DNA of 64,000 bases from Micromonospora_J zhanjiangensis (lineage in GTDB: Bacteria > Actinomycetota > Actinomycetes > Mycobacteriales > Micromonosporaceae). Below are positions 41,289-49,934 of this stretch, one piece after another (within the stretch, counting starts at the first letter, position 1; every line of letters starts with the position of its first letter). The stretch spans positions 248,001-312,000 of the forward strand of contig NZ_JBHSBN010000003.1 of NCBI RefSeq assembly GCF_042650605.1, in the 5' to 3' direction. The notes under the pieces were generated by a model, which made no database searches, was not told the DNA's origin, and saw nothing but the letters and a program-made list of their open reading frames with translations. The position numbers were made by a program, and so were the translations under genes.

Positions 41289-44200
41289 ATGTCCCGACGC
41301 GTCCCCGCCCTGCTCGCCGCCGCCGTCACCGCGGCCGCTCTCGTGCTGGTGCCGCTGTCGGCACCGGCCGCCGCCGCGGTCCTCACCCCCGACGACTACT
41401 GCCTCGACCAGTGCGCCGACATCGTCCCACCGGGCGAGAACGGCAACGCCACGCTGGCCGACATCCTGGCGCACAAGGCGCTCGGCACCCGGCCGGCGCA
41501 CTCGGGCGACCAGCTCGGCCCGTATGCGAAGCTGGTGTCCGCGTACACCGGGCTGACCGACGAACAGATCACCGACTTCTACAACAACGCGTCGTTCGGC
41601 GTACCGGCCGGGCAGGTCGAGCGCAGCTACTCGCCGCGCGCCGACGTGACCATCGTGCGGGACAAGGCCCGGGGCGTCCCGCACGTCACCGGTACGACCC
41701 GGGAGGGCACCATGTTCGGCGCCGGGTACGCCGGTGCCGAGGACCGGTTGTTCGTGATGGACCTGCTGCGCCGGGTCGGACGCGGCCAGTTGACCCCGTT
41801 CGCCGGCGGCGCCCCGGGCAACCGGGAGTTGGAGCAGCAGGTCTGGCGCAGCGCCCCGTACACCGAGGCGGACCTGCAGCAGCAGGTCGACCGGCTGCGC
41901 GACTCCGGCCTGCCCCGGGCCCGGCAGCTCTACACGGACGTGCAGCAGTACATCGCCGGGGTGAACGCGTACATCGCCGCCTGCATGGCGGCCCGCAACT
42001 GCCCCGGCGAGTACGTGCTCACCGGACACCTCGACGCGATCACCAACGCGGGCGGGCCGGAGCCGTTCCAGATGACCGACCTGATCGCGGTGGCCGGCGT
42101 GGTCGGTGGGCTGTTCGGCGGCGGGGGCGGTGGTGAGGTGCAGTCGGCGCTGGTCCGGCTCACCGCCCGGGCCCGGTACGGCCCGACCGAGGGCGACCGG
42201 CTGTGGGCCGCGTTCCGGGAGCAGAACGACCCGGAGACGGTGCTCACCCTGCACGACGGGCAGAGCTTCCCGTACGGGCAGGCCGACGACAACGCCCCCG
42301 GCGTGGCGATGCCGGACGCGGGCAGCGTGCGGTCGCAGCCGATCGTGTTCGACCCGTCCGGTTCGGCCGGCGCGGCGGTCACGGCCGGCACCGGCACCCA
42401 GCGCGGCGCGGCGGCGACGCAGGTCGGCCCGGAGACCGCCACCCGGCGGGGCATGTCCAACGCGGTGGTGGTCTCCGCCGCGCACTCGGCCACCGGTCAC
42501 CCGATCGCGGTGTTCGGCCCGCAGACCGGCTACTTCTCGCCGCAGTTGCTGATGCTGCAGGAGCTGCAGGGCCCCGGGGTCTCCGCCCGCGGCGTCGCGT
42601 TCGCCGGCCTCAACCTCTACGTGCTGCTCGGCCGCGGCCAGGACTACTCGTGGAGCGCCACCTCCGCCGAGCAGGACATCACCGACACGTACGCGGTGCA
42701 GCTGTGCAACACCGACGGCTCGGCGCCGAGCCTCACCTCCGAGGCGTACCTGTTCCACGGGCAGTGCCAGCCGATGGAGAAGCTGACCCGGGTCAACTCG
42801 TGGAAGCCGACCGTGGCCGACTCGACGCCGGCCGGATCGTACCGGTTGACCTCCTACCGCACCAAGTACGGCCTGGTCGCCTACCGCGGCACGGTGGCCG
42901 GCCGGCCGGTCGCGTTCACCCAGCTACGCTCGACGTACCGGCACGAGGCGGACTCGGCGATCGGCTTCCAGGCGTTCAACGACCCGGTGGCGATGGGGTC
43001 GGCCAGCGGCTTCCTGGCCAGCGCCGCCGACGTGAAGTTCGCCTTCAACTGGTTCTACGTCAACTCCACCGACACGGCGTACTTCAACTCCGGTGACAAT
43101 CCGGTCCGGCCGGCCGGGGCGAACCCGAACCTGCCGACCCGGGCCGAGCCGGCGTACGAGTGGTCCGGCTGGAACGCCGACACCAACGTCGCCACCTACA
43201 CCCCGGCCGCGCGGCACCCGCAGGCGGTCAACCAGGACTACTTCGTCAGCTGGAACAACAAGCAGGCCAAGGACTACAGCGCCGCCGACGGCAACTTCAG
43301 CTTCGGCGCCGTGCACCGCGGCGACCTGCTCGACAGGCGGATCCGGCAGGCCCTCGCGGCCGGGCCGGTGGACCGGGCCGGCGTGGTCCGGGTGGTGCAG
43401 GACGCGGCGGTCACCGACCTGCGGGCCGAGAATCTGCTGCCGGAGCTACTGCGGCTGCTGGCCGGCCAGCCCGGCCAGGAGGCCAACGTCGCCAGGCTGA
43501 CCGAGTGGCAGGCCGCCGGCGCGAAGCGGGTGGAGACGTCGTACGGCTCGAAGATTTACCGGTACGCCGACGCGATCCGGCTGTTCGACGCCTGGTGGCC
43601 GCGGCTGGTGGCCGGGGTGTTCCGGCCCGGCCTCGGCGACGACGTGTACGCGTCCCTGGTCAACATCCTGTCCATCAACGAGTCGCCCAGTGGCGGCCAG
43701 AACGGCGACACCTCCGGTGGCCCGCCGTCGGCCAACCAGGCGCAGAGCCACAAGGGTTCGTCCTTCCAGTTCGGCTGGTGGGGTTACCTGGACAAGGACC
43801 TGCGTCAGGTGCTCGGTGACCCGGTCGGCGGCGGCCTCGGCCGGATGTACTGCGGTGGGGGCGACCGGGCCGCCTGCGGGCGGGTGCTGGCCGACACGCT
43901 GACCGCGGCGGCGGCCGAGCCGGCCACGGTCACCTACCCGGGCGACGCCGACTGCGCGGCCGGCGACCAGTGGTGCGCGGACAGCATCATCCAGTCGCCG
44001 CTGGGCGGCATCACGCACGACAAGATCTCCTGGCAGAACCGGCCCACCTTCCAGCAGGTGGTGTCGTTCCCGGCGAAGCGCGGCGACAACGTCGCCAACC
44101 TGGCGCTGGGCGCCAAGGCCAGCGGCGACACGTTCCTCGGGTACTCGGCGGGAGCGGCCGTGGACGGCGATCCGACCACCCGGTGGAGCAGCTGGTGGAC

Positions 44201-44474
44201 GGACAACCAGTCGTTCACGGTGGACCTGGGCGCCACCCGTACGGTGGGACGAGTCATCCTGCGCTGGGAGGCCGCGTACGGCAGCGCGTACCGGATCGAG
44301 ACGTCCACCGACGGGCGGACCTGGCGCGCGGTGTTCAGCACCACCACCGGCAACGGCGGTACGGACAACGTGGTGTTCGCCCCGACCGGGGCGCGCTACC
44401 TACGACTGGTCGGGGTCGACCGGGGCACCGACTACGGCTACTCACTCTGGGAGTTCGAGGCGTACCCGAAGTAA
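41289..44474 (+). CDS. Secreted penicillin-acylase-family Ntn-hydrolase with C-terminal F5/8 type C domain
   Basis: A 1061-aa exported protein. The signal peptide (RVPALLAAAVTAAALVLVPLSAPAAAA, end near residue 30) is followed by an acylase alpha region (VTIVRDKARGVPHVTGTTRE, MFGAGYAGAEDRLFVMDLLRR). The probable autocatalytic junction is RRGMSNAVVVSAAHSATGHP, where the Ser before Asn-Ala would become the N-terminal nucleophile. The beta region includes YTGLTDEQ-type helices and LVAYRGTVAGRPVAFTQL. The last ~130 residues are a discoidin/F5-8C carbohydrate-binding domain (AAVDGDPTTRWSSWWTD ... YSLWEFEAYPK). Family members hydrolyse amides such as N-acyl-homoserine lactones, beta-lactams or acyl lipopeptides; the substrate is unknown. 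Confidence 0.9.
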   Translation: MSRRVPALLAAAVTAAALVLVPLSAPAAAAVLTPDDYCLDQCADIVPPGENGNATLADILAHKALGTRPAHSGDQLGPYAKLVSAYTGLTDEQITDFYNNASFGVPAGQVERSYSPRADVTIVRDKARGVPHVTGTTREGTMFGAGYAGAEDRLFVMDLLRRVGRGQLTPFAGGAPGNRELEQQVWRSAPYTEADLQQQVDRLRDSGLPRARQLYTDVQQYIAGVNAYIAACMAARNCPGEYVLTGHLDAITNAGGPEPFQMTDLIAVAGVVGGLFGGGGGGEVQSALVRLTARARYGPTEGDRLWAAFREQNDPETVLTLHDGQSFPYGQADDNAPGVAMPDAGSVRSQPIVFDPSGSAGAAVTAGTGTQRGAAATQVGPETATRRGMSNAVVVSAAHSATGHPIAVFGPQTGYFSPQLLMLQELQGPGVSARGVAFAGLNLYVLLGRGQDYSWSATSAEQDITDTYAVQLCNTDGSAPSLTSEAYLFHGQCQPMEKLTRVNSWKPTVADSTPAGSYRLTSYRTKYGLVAYRGTVAGRPVAFTQLRSTYRHEADSAIGFQAFNDPVAMGSASGFLASAADVKFAFNWFYVNSTDTAYFNSGDNPVRPAGANPNLPTRAEPAYEWSGWNADTNVATYTPAARHPQAVNQDYFVSWNNKQAKDYSAADGNFSFGAVHRGDLLDRRIRQALAAGPVDRAGVVRVVQDAAVTDLRAENLLPELLRLLAGQPGQEANVARLTEWQAAGAKRVETSYGSKIYRYADAIRLFDAWWPRLVAGVFRPGLGDDVYASLVNILSINESPSGGQNGDTSGGPPSANQAQSHKGSSFQFGWWGYLDKDLRQVLGDPVGGGLGRMYCGGGDRAACGRVLADTLTAAAAEPATVTYPGDADCAAGDQWCADSIIQSPLGGITHDKISWQNRPTFQQVVSFPAKRGDNVANLALGAKASGDTFLGYSAGAAVDGDPTTRWSSWWTDNQSFTVDLGATRTVGRVILRWEAAYGSAYRIETSTDGRTWRAVFSTTTGNGGTDNVVFAPTGARYLRLVGVDRGTDYGYSLWEFEAYPK

Positions 44475-44495
44475 CCCCGCCCGCCTCCTCTCTTC

Positions 44496-44532
44496 CCCGA
44501 CATTGTCGGGACCGCCCGCCCGCGCGGGCGGT
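44496..44532. terminator. Two tandem hairpins between convergent genes
   Basis: CCCGAC-ATT-GTCGGG (44496-44510) is directly followed by ACCGCCCG (44511-44518) pairing with CGGGCGGT (44525-44532). They lie 21 bp past the acylase stop and 18 bp before the hydroquinone-reductase stop, suiting bidirectional termination. Confidence 0.65.
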
Positions 44533-44550
44533 GACGGCGTGGACGCGGGG

Positions 44551-45597
44551 TCAGAGCGGGGGGCGGGGGGTGTGTGCGGAAGGGACGGTCTCGTCGGGGC
44601 GGGGTGGGGGCGTGCCGTCGCCGAACGGCCGGCCGCCGAGGGTGGCCCGGTCGTGCGGCTCCAGCCAGCCGGACAGGTCCGGTCCCGCCGGTACGATGCC
44701 GGTCGGGTTGATGTTCCGGTGCACCTCGTAGTAGTGCCGCTTGATGTGGTCGAAGTCGATCGTGTCGCCGAACCCCGGCGTGCCGAACAGGTCCCGGGCG
44801 TACGCCCACAGCACCGGCATCTCGGTCAGCTTCTGCCGGTTGCACTTGAAGTGGCCGTGGTAGACGGCGTCGAACCGGACCAGCGTGGTGAACAGCCGCA
44901 CGTCGACCTCGGTGATGGTGTCGCCGACCAGGTAGCGCTGCCCTTCGAGCCGGTCCGACAGCCAGTCCAGCCGGTCGAACAACCGGTGGTACGCCTGCTC
45001 GTACGCCTCCTGCGAGGTGGCGAACCCGGCCCGGTAGACCCCGTTGTTGACGTCGGCGAAGACCAGCCGGTTGACCTCGTCGATCTCGGTGCGCAACGCC
45101 TGCGGGTAGAGATCCGGCGCGCCGGGCCGGTGGTGGTCGCGCCACTGGGTGGACAGGTCCAGGGTGATCTGGGCGTAGTCGTTGGTCACCACCTGGCCGG
45201 TCGGCACGTCGACGATCGCCGGCACGGTGATGCCGCGTTCGTAGCCGGGCTGGCGGGCGAAGAACGCCTCCTGCAACCGCTCGATGCCGAGCACCGGGTC
45301 CCGGCCGCCGGGGTCCAGGTCGAAGGTCCAGCTCCGCTCGTCGTGGGTGGGTCCGGCGATCCCCATCGACAGGACGTCCTCCAGGCCGAGCAGCCGACGG
45401 ACGATGATCGCCCGGTTGGCCCACGGGCAGGCCCGGCTGACGACGAGCCGGTAGCGGCCGGGTTCGACCGGGTAGCCGTCCCGTCCGTCGGCGGTGATCC
45501 GGGTGCCGATGTACCGCTGGTCGCGGTTGTACTCGCCGGTCGACTCCGGTTCGCCGGATCCGCCGCTGCCGCTGCCCGTCGCCGTACGGTCGGCCAT
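44551..45597 (-). CDS. Glutathionyl-hydroquinone reductase-like (Xi-class GST)
   Basis: A 348-aa thiol transferase. The N-terminal thioredoxin-like domain has the catalytic Cys in VVSRACPWANRAIIVRRLLG (CPWA, characteristic of Xi-class/YqjG enzymes). ITVPAIVDVPTGQVVTNDYA at the GSH/thiol site is followed by an all-helical domain with VDVRLFTTLVRFDAVYHGHF and RHYYEVHRNINPTGIVP. These enzymes reduce S-conjugated hydroquinones; actinobacteria use mycothiol, so that is the probable thiol here. ATG at 45597 is chosen after GAAGGGGG. It is divergent from a small gene behind a palindromic operator. Confidence 0.9.
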   Translation of the reverse strand: MADRTATGSGSGGSGEPESTGEYNRDQRYIGTRITADGRDGYPVEPGRYRLVVSRACPWANRAIIVRRLLGLEDVLSMGIAGPTHDERSWTFDLDPGGRDPVLGIERLQEAFFARQPGYERGITVPAIVDVPTGQVVTNDYAQITLDLSTQWRDHHRPGAPDLYPQALRTEIDEVNRLVFADVNNGVYRAGFATSQEAYEQAYHRLFDRLDWLSDRLEGQRYLVGDTITEVDVRLFTTLVRFDAVYHGHFKCNRQKLTEMPVLWAYARDLFGTPGFGDTIDFDHIKRHYYEVHRNINPTGIVPAGPDLSGWLEPHDRATLGGRPFGDGTPPPRPDETVPSAHTPRPPL

Positions 45598-45703
45598 CCG
45601 CCCGCCCCCTTCTGCCGGTGTGATCCCGGCACCGAGACTAGTGCGCCGACTGCCCGACCCGCACCGCCCCGAGCACTTTTTCTTGAGCGGTACAGAAAAT
45701 CTC

Positions 45704-45742
45704 TTGACCGGTACAGAGAACTTGCATACTGTACCGGTACAG
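45704..45742 (+). promoter_or_regulatory. Promoter with CTGTACCGGTACAG operator
   Basis: -35 TTGACC (45704-45709), an exact 17-bp spacer, and -10 TACTGT (45727-45732) precede the 65-aa gene. A perfect 14-bp palindrome CTGTACCGGTACAG (45729-45742) overlaps the -10. Copies of the half-site GGTACAGA also occur at about 45689 and 45709. The layout is typical of a repressor site; the repressor is not adjacent (the nearest regulator is a LacI protein downstream). Confidence 0.6.
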
Positions 45743-45767
45743 AGGTGCTCGAACACGGGAGGAAGCG

Positions 45768-45965
45768 ATGAACCAGATGCCGCTCGCCAGCTGGCTGTCC
45801 CACGAGGTGACCAACCGGGAGGTGCTCAGCGCCCGCCCCGACGCGCCGGTCGTGCCGGACCGGAAGAAGCCGGCCCGGACCGGGGCGCGCACCCGGCAGG
45901 CCCGTACCGCGGTGGCCGGTGCCCTGCACCGGGTTGCCCGGGCCGTCGAGCCCGCCGGGTGCTGA
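45768..45965 (+). CDS. Small basic protein of unknown function (65 aa)
   Basis: A 65-residue product beginning MNQMPLASWLSHEVTNREVL, with a Pro/Asp turn and then a basic Ala-rich helix (RTGARTRQARTAVAGALHRV). ATG follows GGGAGGAAG at ideal spacing, and a clear promoter plus operator lies upstream, so it is likely real despite its size. No family recognised. It is 56 bp upstream of the LacI-type regulator and could be co-transcribed with it. Confidence 0.6.
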   Translation: MNQMPLASWLSHEVTNREVLSARPDAPVVPDRKKPARTGARTRQARTAVAGALHRVARAVEPAGC

Positions 45966-46021
45966 TCGACCCGCCGACCCGCGCGCTACCGTCTAGTCAG
46001 ACGACGGAGTGGAGTGACGCG

Positions 46022-47101
46022 GTGGCTCGGGTGACGCTGCAGACGATCGCCGACCATGTCGGGGTCAGCCGGATGACGGTGTCCAACGCCTTCTCCCGGC
46101 CGGACCAGCTCTCGGCGGCGCTGCGCGAACGGGTGCTGGCCGCGGCGGCCGAGCTCGGGTACGTCGGTCCCGACCCGGCCGGCCGGGCCCTGGCCCGCGG
46201 CACCACCGGCGCGGTCGGCATCCTGCTCACCAAGTCGCTGCGCTACGCCTTCGCCGACGAGGTGGCCACCACCTTCCTCGGCGCCCTCACCGACGAACTG
46301 GCGCCGACCGGGCTGGCGCTGACGCTGCTCCCCGCCGACGTGCGGGACGAGGTGGCGCCGGCCCGGGACGCGGCGATGGACGGCGCGGTGATCTTCTCTT
46401 GCGACCCGGACCTGCCCGCCCTGGAGATCCTGCGTCGCCGGCGGATCCCGCTGGTCAACGTCGACCAGCCGCCCGAACGCGGCGTACCCGGCGTCAACAT
46501 CGACGACCGGGCCGGGGCCCGGGACGCCGCCCAACACCTGATCGACCTCGGCCACCGGTCGATCGGCATCCTGACCTTCAGCCTGCACGGGCCGCACGGC
46601 GTCGACGTCGACCCGCCGCCGCCGGTGCCGACCGACTCGTACGTCACCCGGCAGCGGATGCTCGGCTGGCGGGACGCGCTGGACCCGGCCGGGATCCGAC
46701 CCGTGGTGGCGAACCTGCCGCACAGCCACCTGGGCGACACCACCGACCTGGTCCGGGAGATGCTGACCCGGCCCGACGGGCCGACCGGACTGCTCTGCTT
46801 CTCCGACGCGATGGCCGAGGCCGCCGTGCGCACCATCGAGGAGGCCGGGCTGCGGGTTCCGGCGGACCTGTCGGTGGTGGGCTTCGACGACAACCCGCTG
46901 GCGGCGCGGATGCGACCGCGGTTGACCACCGTCCGGCAGGACTCCGAGGCGAAGGGACGCGCGGCGGCCGCGGCGCTGACCGCGGCCATCCGGCACCACC
47001 GGGACGGCACCACGGCCCGCGTCCGGGACGTCAAGCTGCCGACCGAACTCGTCGTACGCGAGAGCACCGCCCCGCCCGCGTCGGACGCCCCGGGCGCCTA
47101 G
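46022..47101 (+). CDS. LacI-family transcriptional regulator
   Basis: A 359-aa LacI/GalR regulator. The N-terminal HTH and hinge are VTLQTIADHVGVSRMTVSNA and FSRPDQLSAALRERV (residues 4-45). The periplasmic-binding-protein-like ligand domain includes AVGILLTKSLRYAFADEVA, IDLGHRSIGILTFSLHG and LSVVGFDDNPLAARMRPRLT. GTG at 46022 is chosen because the family domain starts there; GGAG lies about 12 nt upstream. The ligand is probably a sugar or nucleoside. No transport or catabolic operon is adjacent, so its target may be its own promoter or the 45768 gene. Confidence 0.9.
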   Translation: MARVTLQTIADHVGVSRMTVSNAFSRPDQLSAALRERVLAAAAELGYVGPDPAGRALARGTTGAVGILLTKSLRYAFADEVATTFLGALTDELAPTGLALTLLPADVRDEVAPARDAAMDGAVIFSCDPDLPALEILRRRRIPLVNVDQPPERGVPGVNIDDRAGARDAAQHLIDLGHRSIGILTFSLHGPHGVDVDPPPPVPTDSYVTRQRMLGWRDALDPAGIRPVVANLPHSHLGDTTDLVREMLTRPDGPTGLLCFSDAMAEAAVRTIEEAGLRVPADLSVVGFDDNPLAARMRPRLTTVRQDSEAKGRAAAAALTAAIRHHRDGTTARVRDVKLPTELVVRESTAPPASDAPGA

Positions 47102-47148
47102 CGGCCCTCCACGGTGGGACGGTCGGCCGGTCCGGACCGGCGCTCGGG

Positions 47149-48612
47149 TCAGGCCCCGGCGGGCTGCGGGGTGACCACCGGTGCGGCGGGTCGGGGTACG
47201 GCCACCGGCCCGGCGCCCGGCTGCCCGGCCGGGCGCATCCGGGCGGTGAAGTGGCGCAGCATCGGTGGCTCGTACTCGAATTCCACGCCGGTGATGCGGT
47301 CGGCGCGTTCCCGCAGCGCGATCAGCGCGTCGGCGACGTAGTCCATGTGGGCGTCGGTGTACGACCGGCGCGGAATGGTCAGCCGCAGCAGTTCCAGCGG
47401 CGACAGCTCCTGTTTCCCGGTCACCGGGTCCCGACCGGCCAGGAAGGAGCCGATCTCCACCGCCCGGATTCCCGATTCGAGGTACAGCTCGCAGGCCAGT
47501 GCGTGCCCGGGGAACCGGTCCGGCGGGATGTGCGGCGCGAACGCCGCCGCGTCGACGAAGACGGCGTGCCCGCCGGTCGGGTACTGGATCGGCACGCCGC
47601 CGGCGATCAACCGGTCGCCGAGGTAGCGGACCTGGGCGATCCGGGCGTCCAGGTGGGCCTGGCCCAGGCCCTCCTCCAGCCCGACGGCCAGCGCCTCCAT
47701 GTCCCGGCCGGCCAGCCCGCCGTAGGTGACGAAGCCCTCCATCGCGATGCACCGGATCTGCACCGCCCGGAACAGTTCCTCGTCGTCCCGGAAGCAGCAC
47801 AGGCCGCCGATGTTGACCAGGCCGTCCTTCTTGGCGGACATCATGAACACGTCGGCCAGGCCGACCATCTCCCGGGCGATGTCGGCGATGCCGCGATCCC
47901 GGTAGCCCTGCTCCCGCTGCTGGATGAACCAGGCGTTCTCGGCGTAGCGGGCGCCGTCCAGCACCAACGGCACGCCGTGCCGACGGGCCAGCGTGGACAC
48001 CGCCCGCAGGTTGGCCATCGAGACCGGTTGCCCGCCGGCGCTGTTGCAGGTGACGGTGGCGACGACGGCGGCCACGTTCGCCGGACCGACCTGGTTGATC
48101 GCCTGTTCCAGCTCGGCCAGGTCGAAGTTGCCCTTCCAGTCGGCGTACTCGCCGGTGTTCGTCGCCTTCGGGGTCAGCACGTTGATGGTCCGGGCGCCGG
48201 CCAGCTCGGCGTGCGCCTTGGTGGTGTCGAAGTGGTAGTTCGAGATGAAGACCGGCGCGTCGCTGGCCACCCGCTCGACCAGTGCCGGGAAGAGGATCTG
48301 CTCCGCCCCGCGCCCCTGATGCACCGGGATGGTGTACGGCAGGCCGAGCAGCCGCTGTACCGACTCGGCCAGCCGCTCGAAGCTACGACTGCCGGCGTAA
48401 CCCTCGTCGCCCATCATCAGACCGGCCCACTGCCGGTCGCTCATCGCGCCGGTGCCGCTGTCGGTGAGCAGATCGATGAAGACGTCCTCGCTGCGCAGCA
48501 GGAACGGGTTCCAGCCGGCCGCCGCCAGCGCCGACCGCCGGTCGGCCTCCGGGATCAACCGGATGGGTTCCACCATCTTGATCCGGTAGGGCTCGGGCAT
48601 GCGCTTGTTCAT
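47149..48612 (-). CDS. tnaA: Tryptophanase (tryptophan indole-lyase)
   Basis: A 487-aa PLP enzyme that splits L-tryptophan into indole, pyruvate and ammonia. Landmarks match tryptophanase throughout: EDVFIDLLTDSGTGAMSD, GDEGYAGSRSFERLAESV, IPVHQGRGAEQI, VATVTCNSAGGQPVSMANL and the PLP lysine in FMMSAKKDG. Two positions separate it from tyrosine phenol-lyase: DTTKAH (Asp where the phenol-lyase has Thr) and RAVEIGSF (Ile where it has Arg). A 30-residue Pro/Ala-rich C-terminal tail is extra. ATG at 48612 overlaps the monooxygenase stop (ATGA), implying coupling. Last gene of the conservon operon. Confidence 0.93.
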   Translation of the reverse strand: MNKRMPEPYRIKMVEPIRLIPEADRRSALAAAGWNPFLLRSEDVFIDLLTDSGTGAMSDRQWAGLMMGDEGYAGSRSFERLAESVQRLLGLPYTIPVHQGRGAEQILFPALVERVASDAPVFISNYHFDTTKAHAELAGARTINVLTPKATNTGEYADWKGNFDLAELEQAINQVGPANVAAVVATVTCNSAGGQPVSMANLRAVSTLARRHGVPLVLDGARYAENAWFIQQREQGYRDRGIADIAREMVGLADVFMMSAKKDGLVNIGGLCCFRDDEELFRAVQIRCIAMEGFVTYGGLAGRDMEALAVGLEEGLGQAHLDARIAQVRYLGDRLIAGGVPIQYPTGGHAVFVDAAAFAPHIPPDRFPGHALACELYLESGIRAVEIGSFLAGRDPVTGKQELSPLELLRLTIPRRSYTDAHMDYVADALIALRERADRITGVEFEYEPPMLRHFTARMRPAGQPGAGPVAVPRPAAPVVTPQPAGA

Positions 48613-49913
48613 GGTGACTCCCCATATCTGTGTCCCGGTGGGTGCGGGACAGGTGGGTGGACGCCGGGATCGGCCCCGTGAACCGCGGCACGCAGGAACG
48701 CATCCGCCTTGTACGGATCGAGAAACCAGTGCTGGAAGTCGTTGGGATCGGAGAAGCCGTTGACCAGTCGGCGGGCGATCGTGCCGTTGTGCTGGGCGGC
48801 GCCGAGCAGCGCCCGCACGTGCGGCGGCATCGGCTGCAGCATGGCGTTGGTCCACTCGGTGACGGCCCGGCCGTGCTCGGCCCAGAAGTTCTCGAAGGTA
48901 CGGACCATCCACGCGTGGTCGAACGGCTCGGTCCCCCGGGACTTGATCGCCGCGCAGTAGCTGGCCGCGCACTTCGCCGCGGTGTTGCTGCCCTGGCCGG
49001 TGATCGGATCGTTGGCCACGACCACGTCGGCCATGCCGAGGACCAGGCCGCCGGAGGGCAGGACCGCCGCCGGCCGCCGTACCGTGGGGGTATACCGGCC
49101 GGACAGGGTGGCCCGGCCGTCGGTGAGTTCGACGTGGCGGCACCGTTCGTAGACCCACGGGGTGTACTGGCGGATCAGGTCGAGGGTCATCTTCAGGTGT
49201 TCGGCCGGGTCGCGCCGGTACCGCCAGAGGTCCAGCGGGCCGTCCGGGACCGCCTCCCAGAACAGGATGTCGCACCGGCCGCTGAGAGTCAGGCCCGGGA
49301 TGACGATCAGCTCACCCAGTCCGGGCACCACGTTTAGCTCGATCTTGGTGCGGTTGAAGAACGGGTCCGGGTCGAGCCCGTGCACGTACGCGACGGCGAG
49401 GCCGCGCTGCGGCGCCTCGAACACCGACCGCAGCGGATCCCGGTCGAAGACGCCGACCAGGTCGCTCTTGCCGGCGGCCACAATGGTCAGGTCGTAGCGC
49501 CGCATGCTGGTCAGCCCGTCCAGGTCGGCGGTGGTGACGCCCTGGTAGTGCACCAGCCCGCCGCGCTCCTCGAACAGCTCCAGCCAGGCGGCCATCTTCA
49601 GTCGCTGGTCGACGCTGGAGGCGTACTCGTCCAGCGGGGCGAGGACGTTCACCACCTTCTCCCCCGGCGGGGCGGACACCGACAGCTGCATCCCCTCGAC
49701 CCCCGGGGCGTCCCGCTGCCACAGGTTCAGCCCGTACACCTGCTCGGTGCGCAGCGCCGTGCCGAACATGGCCTGGGTGCTCATCACCCACCCGCTCCGG
49801 ATCTCGTCCGGGGTACGGGCGGACATGATGGTCACCTCGTAACCCTCGGCGAGCAGGCTCAACCCCAACTGGAGGCCGGACTGGCCGGCGCCGACGATGA
49901 GGATTCTCCGCAT
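48609..49913 (-). CDS. Styrene/indole monooxygenase (StyA-like) FAD-dependent oxygenase
   Basis: A 434-aa flavoprotein of the styrene monooxygenase/indole monooxygenase family. The N-terminal FAD motif is RILIVGAGQSGLQLGLSLLA. Family motifs RTPDEIRSGWVMSTQAMFG, LTIVAAGKSDLVGVFDRD and a C-terminal FAD/ribityl segment VVANDPITGQGSNTAAKCA follow. Such two-component oxygenases need FADH2 from a separate reductase (StyB), which is not encoded in the window. They epoxidise indole, giving indoxyl and then indigo. The tryptophanase next door would supply indole. ATG follows GGAAGAG, 21 bp after the CvnD stop. Confidence 0.9.
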   Translation of the reverse strand: MRRILIVGAGQSGLQLGLSLLAEGYEVTIMSARTPDEIRSGWVMSTQAMFGTALRTEQVYGLNLWQRDAPGVEGMQLSVSAPPGEKVVNVLAPLDEYASSVDQRLKMAAWLELFEERGGLVHYQGVTTADLDGLTSMRRYDLTIVAAGKSDLVGVFDRDPLRSVFEAPQRGLAVAYVHGLDPDPFFNRTKIELNVVPGLGELIVIPGLTLSGRCDILFWEAVPDGPLDLWRYRRDPAEHLKMTLDLIRQYTPWVYERCRHVELTDGRATLSGRYTPTVRRPAAVLPSGGLVLGMADVVVANDPITGQGSNTAAKCAASYCAAIKSRGTEPFDHAWMVRTFENFWAEHGRAVTEWTNAMLQPMPPHVRALLGAAQHNGTIARRLVNGFSDPNDFQHWFLDPYKADAFLRAAVHGADPGVHPPVPHPPGHRYGESP

Positions 49914-49934
49914 GTTCTCTTCCTTCGCCGACGG

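Noticed and set aside
47149..48612. Tyrosine phenol-lyase instead of tryptophanase
   Set aside because: The DTTKAH and VEIGSF segments carry residues expected for tryptophanase.
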